Notes under the pieces: model-generated
What the model was told of the DNA's origin: nothing
The model's database searches: none
What the model saw: only the letters and a program-made list of their open reading frames with translations
DNA from: Lepisosteus oculatus
Taxonomy: Eukaryota; Chordata; Actinopteri; Semionotiformes; Lepisosteidae
Direction: 5' to 3'
NCBI RefSeq assembly: GCF_040954835.1
Contig: NC_090716.1
Coordinates: 11,841,275-11,905,274, forward strand
DNA: 64,000 nucleotides
Program-made: the position numbers and the translations under genes
Shown here: positions 23,626-35,482 of the stretch, piece after piece
Position numbering within the stretch: the stretch's first letter is position 1
Layout: every line of letters starts with the position of its first letter

Positions 23626-24907
23626 ACAGATCTGTACACCTTTCATACAGTATAACACAGACTACTACGACTTTGGAAAACATGCATACATTTTATTTGA
23701 TTTTGAAAATGTGTTCTAAAACTGACAGACTGTTTTCCAGTGAATAAAAAGCCCGGAGCAGAGAGAGATCGGGCGTGTCCCTCTCTGGGCATGGGCAGGA
23801 CAATGCAGCCCAGCCTGGCAGGAAAAAAAACACTAATGACTTTGCTCAGAAGACCAGCATCTGACTGTAAAGTTTGTGTCTTATGTTTTAAAACCTTTAA
23901 AAAAAGATTAAAATTTCTCCTGCGGCACAGAAGAAAGATCTATTTTAAAAATGTATCTTTCGATCAAAGGTCATTCATTTTTAGTGTGTGAAAAAAGTTT
24001 AAAAATGGAGTGCACAAACTCTTTCATTTTTTTCTCCTGCCATGTCATCACTGTGCTGGTAGCTTTCTTCTGTGGCCCCTACTGCGTGGAACAGGAGCTG
24101 GGATGACAGACTACCATGCAGAGCCTGAATAACCCATGAGAGAACAAGGTGCTCTTCAACACATGAATGGAAGATGACCATGAAAACCCAGCAAATGATG
24201 ATGAACCAATCTGCTCAGCACAACTGCCGCAGAACATCTTCCATGACGATTCAGATGTGCCACTCATTTTTTTTTAAAAGTCAAAAAAATTATGAAGATA
24301 AAATTAATGGCATGGTTGAATGGGCTTATTTTATTGGGTCTAAACACCAGTAATTCTGAGTATTATCAATTCAGTTACTGTATTAGTTTTTGTCTGTGAT
24401 ACTTTGATCATGTACAGTATAAAAAGCAATAATATTACATGATGTGAATTGACAGTTTATGCAGCTTTTGTTTCTTTCCACAAACCCAAATATGAAACAG
24501 GGAAGTGATGATTTACATTGTGCAGTTTGCTGGTTTAGGATATGGCTGTCCTTGGTAAAGTACATGACTACATAAATCTATTGTGGAAATCAATTCTCCT
24601 TGAGAATGCAAAACAAAAAAAAATGAGTATGGTCCAGAAGATGGTTTTGTAAGGAACACATTAAAAATTAAAAATAACAAAGCCATATTATGGCACCCAA
24701 AGTATTATATAAAACAAACCTTGAATAGGTCCTCTTATTTTATCTGGTACTGAGTGCTGCTGTTCTTTATCACTTAAAGTCACTATTCCAAAACATAAAA
24801 ACTGTATGAGAGAATTCCCACATCGTTTTTTTTAAAAAAAACACCCCAAGATGCCATGATGCAGGTTATTGACAACACACAATATCTTCCCAGGATGCTT
24901 AGCTGCC

Positions 24908-27900
24908 TTATGTCAAGATGTCATGGGCCTGGCTCTCCACCAGCATGGCCATGTCCTTCACATCTCCACACCACAGGTCCAGCCGATCTTTCATCCCTTT
25001 AATCTGAAACACCACAACAGCTCATGAGTCCTCAGTCCCTGGACAGTGGGGACAACTTTACCCTTCTGCATTACTAATTATTTTATTATTAATAATGGTA
25101 GCTGTAAAAGATTCATGAAGGTTTGCTGTAACAAGTTGACTACTGCTGTGAATATATTCATCATAATTTATTTTTGCAGGTCAAAGCTTTTGCATACTGA
25201 TCTAGCAGTGCCAATAAAATCAAAGTACTGCTCACAAAACTGATCTTATTCACAATTCTACATTTTTCAATGAAAGCAGGTAATAACTAAAAAGTTTAAA
25301 ACTACACATACCGTAATCTTATCGTGTGAGAAGTGGAAGTGATCTCATTGATAGACTGATCTCAGCAGGAACATTTTTAATACCAAGCCTGTTGTTCTTG
25401 CGCGTTTGAAACATTGATTTAATAAATAATAACAGCTCAATCATTGTTATAGAACTCACTCCTTGATAAAGGTTTTTATCGTCTTTGATTTCTCGCTGCA
25501 ATAAGAACGTTGTTTATGACCATTCCTGGTGGTTATCATTCTTTGCTGCTACCTAATTTGTCTCGTGCTTTAATCCAGAGCTTCTTACATTTGCACCCAT
25601 ATATACTGCTGGGGATTGCTTACTGGAAGAATCTGGGTGAAGTACCTTGCTCAACGGTACCTGTCTGTTTCCTGGACTCCTCATGAGGGAAGCACCTGTT
25701 GTCTCCTGTTCTTCCGCCTTCTGGTGTCTTTTTAAAATCACTCTGTTCAGACCTACAACCTACGTACTCCTTGTGGAGTTGTTTTGCTGCTGAGATTCCC
25801 ATTCAATGCGCATTGCGTATATTAGTTCTGTATTTCAGCACACTGTCCTGCAAACCTGCATATTGCACTGTGCAAATAAGGTAACCTAGGGAGGACCTGA
25901 TCTTTGTTCTATTTATTATAGTATTGCATTTTCTTACTGTAACCTTTGTTAGTTGACGGACAAGAATAACAGGGTGCACACACTAAACTCCACAAACTGC
26001 TGAGAGAAAATTACAAAGAGTTCAAGCTCACACCCTCAGAGCCACTGGAGAAGTGAGGCTTTTGCCCTTTCTAACCTGTTGCAGGTCCAGGACTCTTGGT
26101 TGCACCCAGGTCATGTGAACTCTCCGATCCACCTCATCTATGTTGCCTTTTATCAGCCCTACGGACAGTGCTTTCATCACAAGGAGCTCCACCTGAGGAA
26201 GGAAAAAATACCCAGAGCTGTTAATTTAACAAGTTTAATAACTAAAAACTTGACAAGATGATTTGCATTTTTCTAGGAGCTCAGAATCTATTAATTGCAA
26301 TTACAATTAAAATCCAATCAAACAGATGTTTTTATTATATCCCACACATGTAAAGCTATCAAAAAGAATGGAAGTATTAAAACCACCCAGCTAATTTGGC
26401 AGTTTGACCAATTAAGCTGCTGAATTCTTACTTGGAGCAGAAACAGAGTTCCAAGAAAAAGGAAAACCTATTTTTGAAGAATGACATCTTACATCCTAGA
26501 TTTCCTGAGACAGACAGGTTCTGTAACTTCTTGTCCACAACATGAACTTAATTTAGCAATTATGATTTAACAGAAATCACTGTGCTCTGAAGAACTGGAG
26601 TGGTCCATCTCTGCCTTCTAACTAAATAGTTAAAACTTTATAATGAAAAATAGTCACACAACTCCAGCTGTAACTGGATCACTACAGATCAGCAACGTTG
26701 AGCTGGAGAAAAAGGTGGACGAATGTGTTTAAAGTCCCACTGCCAAAGAGTTCTCCAGCATTTAAGATCTACTTCTTTGAAAAGGACAGCAAAGCTGCTT
26801 CATGTAGAACCAGACTGTGAGGATTAGTCCATATCCAAAACATCTGTAGGATTTTTAATCAGGTCTACCATTGCCTATAAGTACTACTTACAACTATTAA
26901 ACAGAACAAACTGTCAACTTTCTTCTCCTGCAGAGTTCAAGAAAAAGCACACCTTGACAGTGACTGAACAATTCATGTTAGCTCTCCTACTGCATATACC
27001 CTTACAGAGTATAAACTGCAATGACTCTAAAAGACTGCTGAAAAAAAACGTTTTTTTTAGGTGTTTTCTTTTTGTTTCCTGAATTTTCATGACGTTCAAA
27101 AATAGTCCAGGGTGTAAAATAGGCAACCTGCCTCATCAAGAGGAATTTGGGCACTCTTGGCAATTTCGTCAAATGTCAGCTGTCTGTGATTGGCTGGACG
27201 GGTAAAAGTCATCTAGAAGAAAAACAAACAACAATCATCATTACAACCACTGCTATACTTCACCACGTGGACAGACCAACTTTAAAATCTTAACTTAGGT
27301 CTTAAAAACGTCACTCTTCTCATTTGATATATAGAAAAACAGTCTTTGAATGCTTTTTTTAGTATTAGTATTTTGTTTCCACTGCATTTCTTCAGACTGC
27401 TTCTCCACACAACTGATTTCAGGGACCCATGTCATGACAATATCAATTTCTCTTTAGAAATACATGCCAATTGCTTCCAGAAAGCAAAACTAAACGTTTA
27501 GTACTCAAATGTAGGCAAAGCGTTCTAAGCCTTAACGAGGTGATCAGAGAAGAGCCGACACAGCTGTCACACACTCTTTCAAAGGTACACAACCAGCCCC
27601 ATCACAACTTACCTCCATTACACACAGCAGCTGGATCTTCTTCATCAGCCTGGACTCCTGGGCGGCAAGATCAGGCTGTGAACAAGCCACAGTTACATTT
27701 CCAACGTGTCAGGGAAGTAGCTATTGTACAGCCCACACAGTCCCAGTTTCTTAATAGGAGAAAGAACTCTCTCATCTCAGTTTCTTACTCTTGCAGTTAG
27801 AATACAAAATCTTCCTCAATTTCCCCAGTGGCACTGGTTGGGTCCCAGAAAAGCTTTATGACAAATCAGACAAAGGCTTTCAGATGATCAGTCTGGTGGT

Positions 27901-30900
27901 TTCATTCCATTAGCGTCATACCCAAGGGAAACGTTATTCTGGGTGGTTGCAATATATATATTTAAGTTGTTTGCTGAAAGCATGCCTGGGGGTTATAGTA
28001 CAAAGACCCTCACCTGCTGTCCCCACGCTGATTTGAAACCCTGAAACTTCTCAACATTCCCACTGTTGAAAGCGTACAGCGTGTCTATCAACCACTGCTT
28101 GTCTGTGCTCCTCAGGGACTCCAGTACTGGATGCATCAGCTGGACAAGACAACACGGTTACCAGCAATTTCAGAGTTTCTCCAGCAAAATAATTTCAGTG
28201 AAGATATAAATGTTCTTAAAAAGGCCTGATTTTTAAGATTAGACAACTAATTCATTCCAACAACTAATTTAAATAACAGTTTTTGAAGGCTATTTATTAA
28301 CTGGCCTTGCGAGCTGCCTGTCTTTCCCAAGCCTAAGTTATATGACCATTAGCTACAAATTCTATGCGTTTCAGGCAGGTTCTAACTTACAAGCTCTCCA
28401 AAATTGTACACCCCTTCTCCCAAGAGCCCAGCCAGCCCCAGGGTGAAGGCTCTCTCCTGCTGCTCGGCCTCTGGAAGACCAAAGCAAACACGCAGTTATT
28501 TTACTGGAACAGTAAGCAAGATGCTGAGGGATGACATTCTAATTGGAAACAACACAGGAACATGGACAATATGCTATATTAGAAGTTTCATAGTTTGTAC
28601 TCAAGACCACAATGCATTACACAGCAGAATCATGAAGATAAAGACTTGGACACAAATTTACCTCCAATAAGAGTATACAGTATGTTATGACACCCTCTTT
28701 TCCTGTCAACTTCACATTTTCTGAAGGATCCACAATTAAATATTTGAACATTTTAAGATGATCTATAAAACATCCTATTTTAATCGGAGAATATAACCAA
28801 AATTAAGACCTTTTGTGATGACAGTTCTTTTGTTATGTCCCAAATTAACCATTCATCCAATTTCTAATTGCTTTATCCAACTCAGGGTCCTGGAGACTAT
28901 TGTGGAAAGCATGTAATTAATGCTCCAAATTACTGTTAAATGTTCTGGTCTACTGTAGTGTTTATTTTTATAAGTGAAGCTTGTTCAAAATATTACTTCA
29001 CTGCTTTAACAAAAGAGGGTCTAGATTCTACAGCACTCCACCTCTCAAACAAATGTATTATCTTACAGTTCCCTCATTATATTACCTGCAGGTACTTCTG
29101 ATGACACACACAATATTACATAGCATGACTGCACCTATATGACAGACTTGCTACTGCCATAAGCTCAGTTTTACATTTTCTGTCAAGAGATGCTAAAAAA
29201 TGTGCATGGTGCTGTACGTTACCTGGCAAGTCCTTGGCATCTACACAGCCCAGGTAGCGCAGAGCATCTTTGTAGTAGGATGCATGATTCCCTATGATGC
29301 GGTAGTATTTACTGGAGAGATCATAAAACCGCCCATGGACTGATGTCACCCCAGGCAAGTTATTCAGCATTTCTTCAACCTCTTCGATTAACTTCTGCAC
29401 ACAAAGCATATATGGATGGTTACACACACAAACACACTGACAGAGTTCAATAACTTAGAAAATCACTTGTCAGAATGAATGAGTAATCAATTCATTTAAA
29501 GGTATAACCAACAGGACTCATAAATAGTATTTAATTCACTAAACTAAAGAATAATCTCATACAATGTGCCAGTAATTGTACTCCTACAATTATGATTATT
29601 TGCAAAAAATTGACACAGTCAAATAAGAACTGAAATATCATAAATACAGAGAGAAAAACACTGAAATGCTCAGGGAAAGGATATTGTACCTCAGGTTATT
29701 TTTCAGTAATGGGAGTGTTGTGTTTTTTTTAATGCATTCAGAATTACTAACTGTATGTAACCATTTTTACCTTTGTCGCTGGAAGGTCATTTATTTCCAG
29801 CTTCAGACTTCCGATGGCTGTCTTACAGAGAATTACAGCTTCGTCACTGCTTTTGACCTGAAACAAATATAATGGAGCAAACATTACGAGGTTCTGTTTA
29901 TGAGGTCCTGGTGTCTATGAATTTATGTTGAAAATCCTACTATGTAAAAGCCCCTGTCTTAGCCCAATTTTGTTGGTATCCATACATAAACCTAGCCTCA
30001 GAACTCTGGAAGAACAGGCCACTTTAGTACTTAGCCTATCACAGTGTAGCACTTAGAAAACAGCAGTGCTATTGGCCTCTGAATAAGGAGGACATCACAG
30101 AAATGGCACACAGGTCTTTAGTCATGCTTTTATTTGGAATGTAACAGATGCAAATTTGTAAATCACAGCTGGTTCAGAGCTTTGATCTTACCTTCTCCTT
30201 TGTCTTCTCTAGGAAACTAATGGCAACATTGGGATCTTAATTGAAAAAAAAAAAAAAGAGTTTAGTGGCAGAATCCTTTCATTTAATTTGCAGCTACGAC
30301 ACCAGAACATCTTCTAGCTTTCAAGAGCACAACTGGGATTCAAAAAAAAAAAAAGCCCCCCAAAATATGAACAGAAATTATGCTGTCTTTTCAGTAGTTC
30401 AAGGAGAAGAGGTGCTCGTACAGGATGAGTCTTAGATTCCAGATGTCGCTGGCTCAAAGCAGCTAGGGCGTTAGCTAACTCTAAATCAGGATTCCCCACA
30501 TACTGATCCACAACTGTACAAGCGCTACTAGGGGTTCTTCAGCTTTCCATGCAACACTGAGTCCTGGGACTGGCTGGGCTTTATGAGCTCGTATGACAGC
30601 TGGAGATATACTACCTCTTCTGTATGGCAATGTGCAGCTTGCAGATTGTCAAATGATGAATAACTGCAACAGGTAAACAATTTCTCATCCTTACCATGCA
30701 GCGTAGTACATGGGGTTCATAGGTACCAGTTGGAAATAAATAAAATTGGTCAGGTATAAAAAGGAAAATAGGGAAGTATAAACAGAACATTAAAACATTA
30801 AAGTCCTGGAATGTTAGTGGAATCCTAATGATCTTGCTTATGTTCTTACCCGTCATTTGTCTTGCCACATGGAGAATAATTTCTACAAGGGATAATGGAT

Positions 30901-33477
30901 TGATTCTGAAAGGAAAATAAACAACATTAACAGTCCCAATAGAAAACAAATCCATTGTATTTCTGTACAGTGTACCATCTGATATTTGTTCCTTTCTAAA
31001 GGTTTTGCTTTTTGAGATGCTTGCTTTCTACACACTTTATATCAAAGGGGATAAAACTCTGTATTGAAGAGTGCAGAGACAGCCTGACATTTGGTAACTG
31101 CTTCGGAATAGATGAAGCAAGACTTACCTGTGTTCAAAGTCACTGATGAAATTCTCGTACAGCTGTAAGGGAAAGAAGACAGGGGTGGATTAGAACCACA
31201 CTAAGGACTGTCACAGTCAACAGCACAGAGGCAGAAAATCCAACTTGTGGCTTTGTGAATGAAAGAAAAACTGAGTTATACATCACCTTTCATTAAACTG
31301 TTTCAATCCTGTTATTCTTAATAAGAAATGAAAAGTTAAATCACTGAAATACGGAGAGCTATCAATGTCCTTTAAGAACCGACTTGTTTTTAGAAATAAA
31401 GATTGCTGGTCCTTGACGTAGCATCTCACCTTGAGTAAGCCATCTCCAGCAGCAAAGCAAGGGTTCTGCACAAACACGGTCAGTTTGAGTGTCAGCTGGT
31501 GCCACAGCCTAGACATTTCCAAAGAAACAGAACTGATTAGAACCTCACGTACAGTAATCACCTGCAACACAAACACACCTCTATTAAGGAACAGTGATCA
31601 ATTAAATCCACATGTCCAGCTTGAAGACATGGGAAGGAAAGCAGATTTCTAAAGCAGCTGAAATAAACCTTTGAAGTCTAAAGTTTGCCATCTCCAGCTT
31701 CACCGGATCAGGGTGAAAGTGCAAGTATTGTTTGACTGCCTGCTCCCCTAAAAGCACAGAGGTAACCTGGTTTTCTTATCATCTGTGCTCAGTTTATCAG
31801 AACTAATTGTTCAACCAATTGTCTTTACAGTGCCCAGTATCAGTGAAAGTTGTTTCAGTTTCCAGATTTGATGCTGTGCCCTGCTTTGGCAACTAAGTTT
31901 GAAGCCGTACCCAAACCTGGCCCTGTCTTAACCCCTTACTGGATACACTATGATCAAACCTTTCCATTTCATTTGTTGTAGCCCGCCTCTACAAGACAGT
32001 TCTCTGTCTTATGCCATCCTGGAAACCTTTCTAGCAGCTCTTATTTTTTATTTTTAGAAAACGTTAGCATTAAGCAGAACAACAAAGGAAAGAATAAAAT
32101 AAATAAGATTAATAAAATGTCAATAAGGGTAGCACAACAAAGCCATCCGCCGCACCACAACACAATATTCTAAGCAGTGGAACTGCAAACAAAGAGCACA
32201 TTTTGGATATACAGAAAGAATACTGTTTGCTTTTTTATGCCTTCTCTGCATCATCTTGGAAAGGACAGACAACTGCTATACTATCTCTTCCAAACAGCTT
32301 TTTCTAGGTCAAAATCTCCCATGCGATATGCCGAGTGTGTTTTTGCCTGCACAAATCTCATTGCCGTTGCGCCTCTAAATGTTAAACTTCACCTTCAAGC
32401 TGTCACCAGAACACATCACCTTTGTCTATGTAGTATTAGTCTCTCCCTGCAGTTTTGGTGTCATGTCACTTACTATAATTTTTTGTATCTACAGATATAG
32501 TTTGCAGGCTACGCCTGAATCTATATTGTTAATTTATTAATACAGATCTCACTTTGGTGGTATCAAGTATCCTTTTTGCTTGTTTAAAGATTTCTTGCAC
32601 GTTATCCAACGTACATTTAAAAGAGCTACAGTAGGTCTCTATCTTTTAACCCACCATTGTTTTGCAGCAGAAGACTCACAGTCGACAAAACAAAACAGTT
32701 GTTTTGTTCACCATTTTCTAATCAGATGTTGCTGTGAAATATCCTGTCTAGGGGGTCTTTAAAAACCGTCCCACATTTCCTTAAATACAAGTTGGAAAAT
32801 ACCACCAGACACCAATTATTTATGAGACGAGCAGAATGAAAATGAATGGACCTTAACAATTTGTCATCTATTTATTAACGGATTCTGAGATCATAGGGGA
32901 TATCTTCAGTGTTTAGAGTCCCTTTATTGTTGTAGTAATTAAGAGTGTGGCTCTGCTGCAATATCCTTTATTCTCTTTGCTAATGTTTTTAAAACGTGCG
33001 AGCACTATTTCAACAGTTTACTTACTAACAAAACTGTGTAGTTTAATTAACAATTTTAATAAAACACTGTACCTACATTTTAAACAGTCGCTAAGTGAAA
33101 AGTGTAGCTATAGAAGATTCATTATCATCGTACTAAAGTCTCAAGGTACAGTCCAAGGAAAACCCTTGTGTATCGCTACACTTTCACCGCGATTCAGATT
33201 CATTACTGTGGACTAATAAGAGGTAACACATTATTCAGAATGGATTTTTATTCCATTTTCACACTGCACTCTCAAGCGAAGGGCCTGTCCTGATGAGCTC
33301 TTTCGACCGGTTTCTGCTACATGACTCAGCGCATGTCTAACGAAAGACTGGATCAATGCATTTGAATTTTTCTTACTTCTTGTTGTGCAGCTCTTCCAGC
33401 GTGTGCCACTCTGTGGCCAGTTCAGGAGTGGAGCTCCTGCTCTGCTGCTGTTTGAGGTACCCGATGACATCCTTCAT
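24908..33477 (-). CDS. PSMD13: 26S proteasome non-ATPase regulatory subunit 13 (13 exons, 378 aa)
   Basis: PSMD13 (Rpn9) is a PCI-domain subunit of the proteasome lid, which helps place the deubiquitinase Rpn11. Exons, 5' to 3' on the minus strand: 33477-33377, 31508-31430, 31162-31128, 30905-30850, 30235-30192, 29857-29771, 29394-29223, 28470-28391, 28139-28014, 27675-27613, 27212-27132, 26192-26076, 25003-24908. They sum to 1,137 nt with agreeing phases; human is 376 aa. It starts [12 protein letters not shown] (human MKDVPGFLQQSQ). Landmarks: [81 protein letters not shown], the PCI winged helix [33 protein letters not shown] and the end ESQAHDILT. Intron 11 appears to use a GC donor (see findings). 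It is divergent from SIRT3. Confidence 0.97.
25595..25665 (-). repeat. tRNA-like SINE fragment (second family)
   Basis: The plus strand shows 'tgggtgaagtaccttgctca', a segment that recurs in looser form at 40757 and inverted at 47165. It lies in a PSMD13 intron. Confidence 0.5.
28850..28903 (-). repeat. GGAT-tailed SINE, 3' scrap
   Basis: 'attcatccaatttctaattg' followed by 'ctttatccaactcagggtcc', about 50 bases of the family's 3' end inside a PSMD13 intron. Confidence 0.6.
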
Positions 33478-34178
33478 TGCTACAGTCGAATCGTAACAAT
33501 GTTACAAACTGTGAAAACGTCCAACAAGAAGAGTCCTGACCCCTCCAAACATACACACTGCTTCTGCAAAGCAAGCCGGGAAGTGACCTGACCGCCATTG
33601 TTACCGTAGTCCTTCTAATGGACGGGCACCTGTCCACCTCACTGACTTCAGTCGGTTTATTTAGTGAAGTTAGCAACAAACTACCTAAAACAAACACTGA
33701 AACACAAATTCGAAATTGTAATCCTGACTTTCTCATGGATATTTTCTCTATTGTCTGATTTATGGTACGGTATGACGATTCTTTCTTCGTTTCTATCTAT
33801 ATGGCCGTTGTAAATAATATTCCTGTTCTACAAAGGGAGAAAATAACATAAATATATGCATAAAACATATTTTTGGTAATAAAAAAACACGTATCTCTTT
33901 TACGTACCTAGTAAAGAATCAATATCAAAAGACTCAAATGTAATGCATAATTCTTAGGTCTATCTAATTCTGAGGTCTATCAGTTTTACGGTAAAGGTTA
34001 TGATTTCGTCAAGAGGTCATGCAAGCAGTTTTTATTTGCGAAAAGACTTGTATTAGGACGTTTTAATTGACACACTATTTAAAAGAGTATCCGGTTAGCA
34101 CTTAAACAACGAATCTATCAATGTAAAAGCTCTTAATTTATGCCATTAATTTCTGAGGGTCTGCTAATTTGACTAGAA
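33478..34178. promoter_or_regulatory. Probable bidirectional PSMD13/SIRT3 promoter
   Basis: This 700-base gap separates the PSMD13 start codon (minus) from the first MTS-like ATG on the plus strand. In mammals SIRT3 and PSMD13 are head-to-head and share a promoter; the arrangement here is the same. I did not identify a TATA box or clear factor sites. The segment next to PSMD13 includes 'cgggaagtgacctgaccgcc', which contains an ETS-type GGAAG core, common in housekeeping promoters. Confidence 0.5.
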
Positions 34179-34390
34179 ATGACGTCCACACTGAAGGAGC
34201 TATTTAGATTCTTAGTCCGTAACAAAATAGCCCATAGTTTAAGAATATTTGGAATAACTTCGTCTGAAGGTAAAAGTTATTTTATTTCTTAACACTGTTG
34301 CATTGTCGGGCGTAAACGTCTTGTGTCGTTGTGTTTGTAATGGTTTTAATTTTCCTGTCGTATTGTTTCGTTGGAAAACACAGTTTGCAG
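34179..34390 (+). other. SIRT3: Two competing candidate first exons of SIRT3
   Basis: Candidate A, 34179-34269, encodes MTSTLKELFRFLVRN and 15 further residues, a typical amphipathic Arg-rich mitochondrial presequence, and ends GAAG|gtaaaa in phase 1. Candidate B, 34340-34390, encodes MVLIFLSYCFVGKHSLQ and ends with a strong donor CAG|gtacgt in phase 0. Only B joins in frame to the strong acceptor at 35482. A would need another, weaker acceptor (for example at 35618). A third open stretch, 34815-34953, with donor TCG|gtgagt also ends in phase 1. With B the protein would be 355 aa. The choice is unresolved. Confidence 0.4.
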
Positions 34391-35226
34391 GTACGTACAG
34401 TAGCTGAACACATATCAAATGTCCCGAATGTCAATCTAAACTATATTCATGCCACGTCCAAAACAAATAAAATTAAATGCGCAATTTCTCAACGGTACGG
34501 CTGCCTTCCACACATACGTCAAATAACAGATCACCCCAAAAGTAATGACACAATAAGGAAATAACAAAAATAACTGCTTTGGTTTTAGCTAGAACAAGAC
34601 GCGCTCTCTGCCCGCTCGATTCGTGCTACAGTATGTATTCATAAAGTCCGCATATACAGGGACATCTAATACAAATTTATTTGGCCGAACTTTGGGTTAT
34701 CAAATTAAACTAATTGGATTTCTTGCTTAATGAATGCCTTCAGTGCCTGTCTGCCTCTATGGATGAGTGTGTCTCAGTAGGAAATTCAACCAAATACTTA
34801 AACGTTTAAAGGCTATGCCGCCTCCTCGCTTTCTGTTTCAGTGCCTCATGGTCCAAAGTCTAAGAGACTGGCTGATGTCACACCAACTAAGACAGGCAGT
34901 TTCTGGCACCGAGACTGTGTCGGCTCTCAGCTCCAGGCAGCATGGTGTAGTCGGTGAGTACGGCGGTATTGGTCTCCACTGCTGCTGTCAACTCTGCCAA
35001 CCTAACTGTCCCGTAGAAGCAGTATGAATACCACCAGCAGCTCAACTCTAATACCAAAACATTTTATAATACGAAAGCAAAAAGTACTGTATGTAGAATG
35101 GGACTAGCTAAGGCTAAATGCATTTTTGCAGTACACCTGGGAAAGTGGTGTGTGTGATTATAAGTATTGAGAATTGAGAAATATTTGCATTGCAGGTTAT
35201 TATAAAATACAGGCTAGGGATGTTTT

Positions 35227-35339
35227 GCAAAGGAACAGGTGAAGGTTTATTCCATGCTGAAACAAAAAAGACACACCGTGTTCCAGGTGCTTGTTGTGTC
35301 TCTTTTCAGCATGGAGTAAACTTCTACCTGTTCCTTTGC
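35227..35339. repeat. Imperfect inverted repeat with about 45-base arms
   Basis: Left arm 35227-35275 and right arm 35295-35339 are reverse complements except for about six positions and a small length difference; 19 bases separate them. Both arms carry 'gcaaaggaacaggt' at the outside and 'ccatgctgaaa' inside. It lies just upstream of the first certain SIRT3 exon. Confidence 0.85.
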
Positions 35340-35482
35340 AGCCTGCGCATGCTGACGCAGCGGCCTACTGGGAATGTTTTACTGCTGAAATCCAATCTAA
35401 GGCGACTCAAGAAATAAGAACCAAACCAAAAGGCTCAATTGTGTGTATCTGTCTTGATCCGTTTCTCGTGATTTGTCTTTAG

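Larger units (their letters stand above)
20011..24907. other. Repeat-bearing interval between COX8B and the 3' end of PSMD13
   Basis: No host exon was found on either strand. It contains a broken Tc1/mariner element (about 21430-21830), a (TAA)n tract with an adjoining 5S-derived SINE (23315-23625), and otherwise unclassified AT-rich sequence. The right end is 3' UTR and flank of PSMD13 (minus strand). Confidence 0.5.

Noticed and set aside
34815-34953. Third candidate first exon of SIRT3
   Set aside because: Good donor but it ends in phase 1 and would put the strong acceptor at 35482 into a frame that does not give SIRT3.
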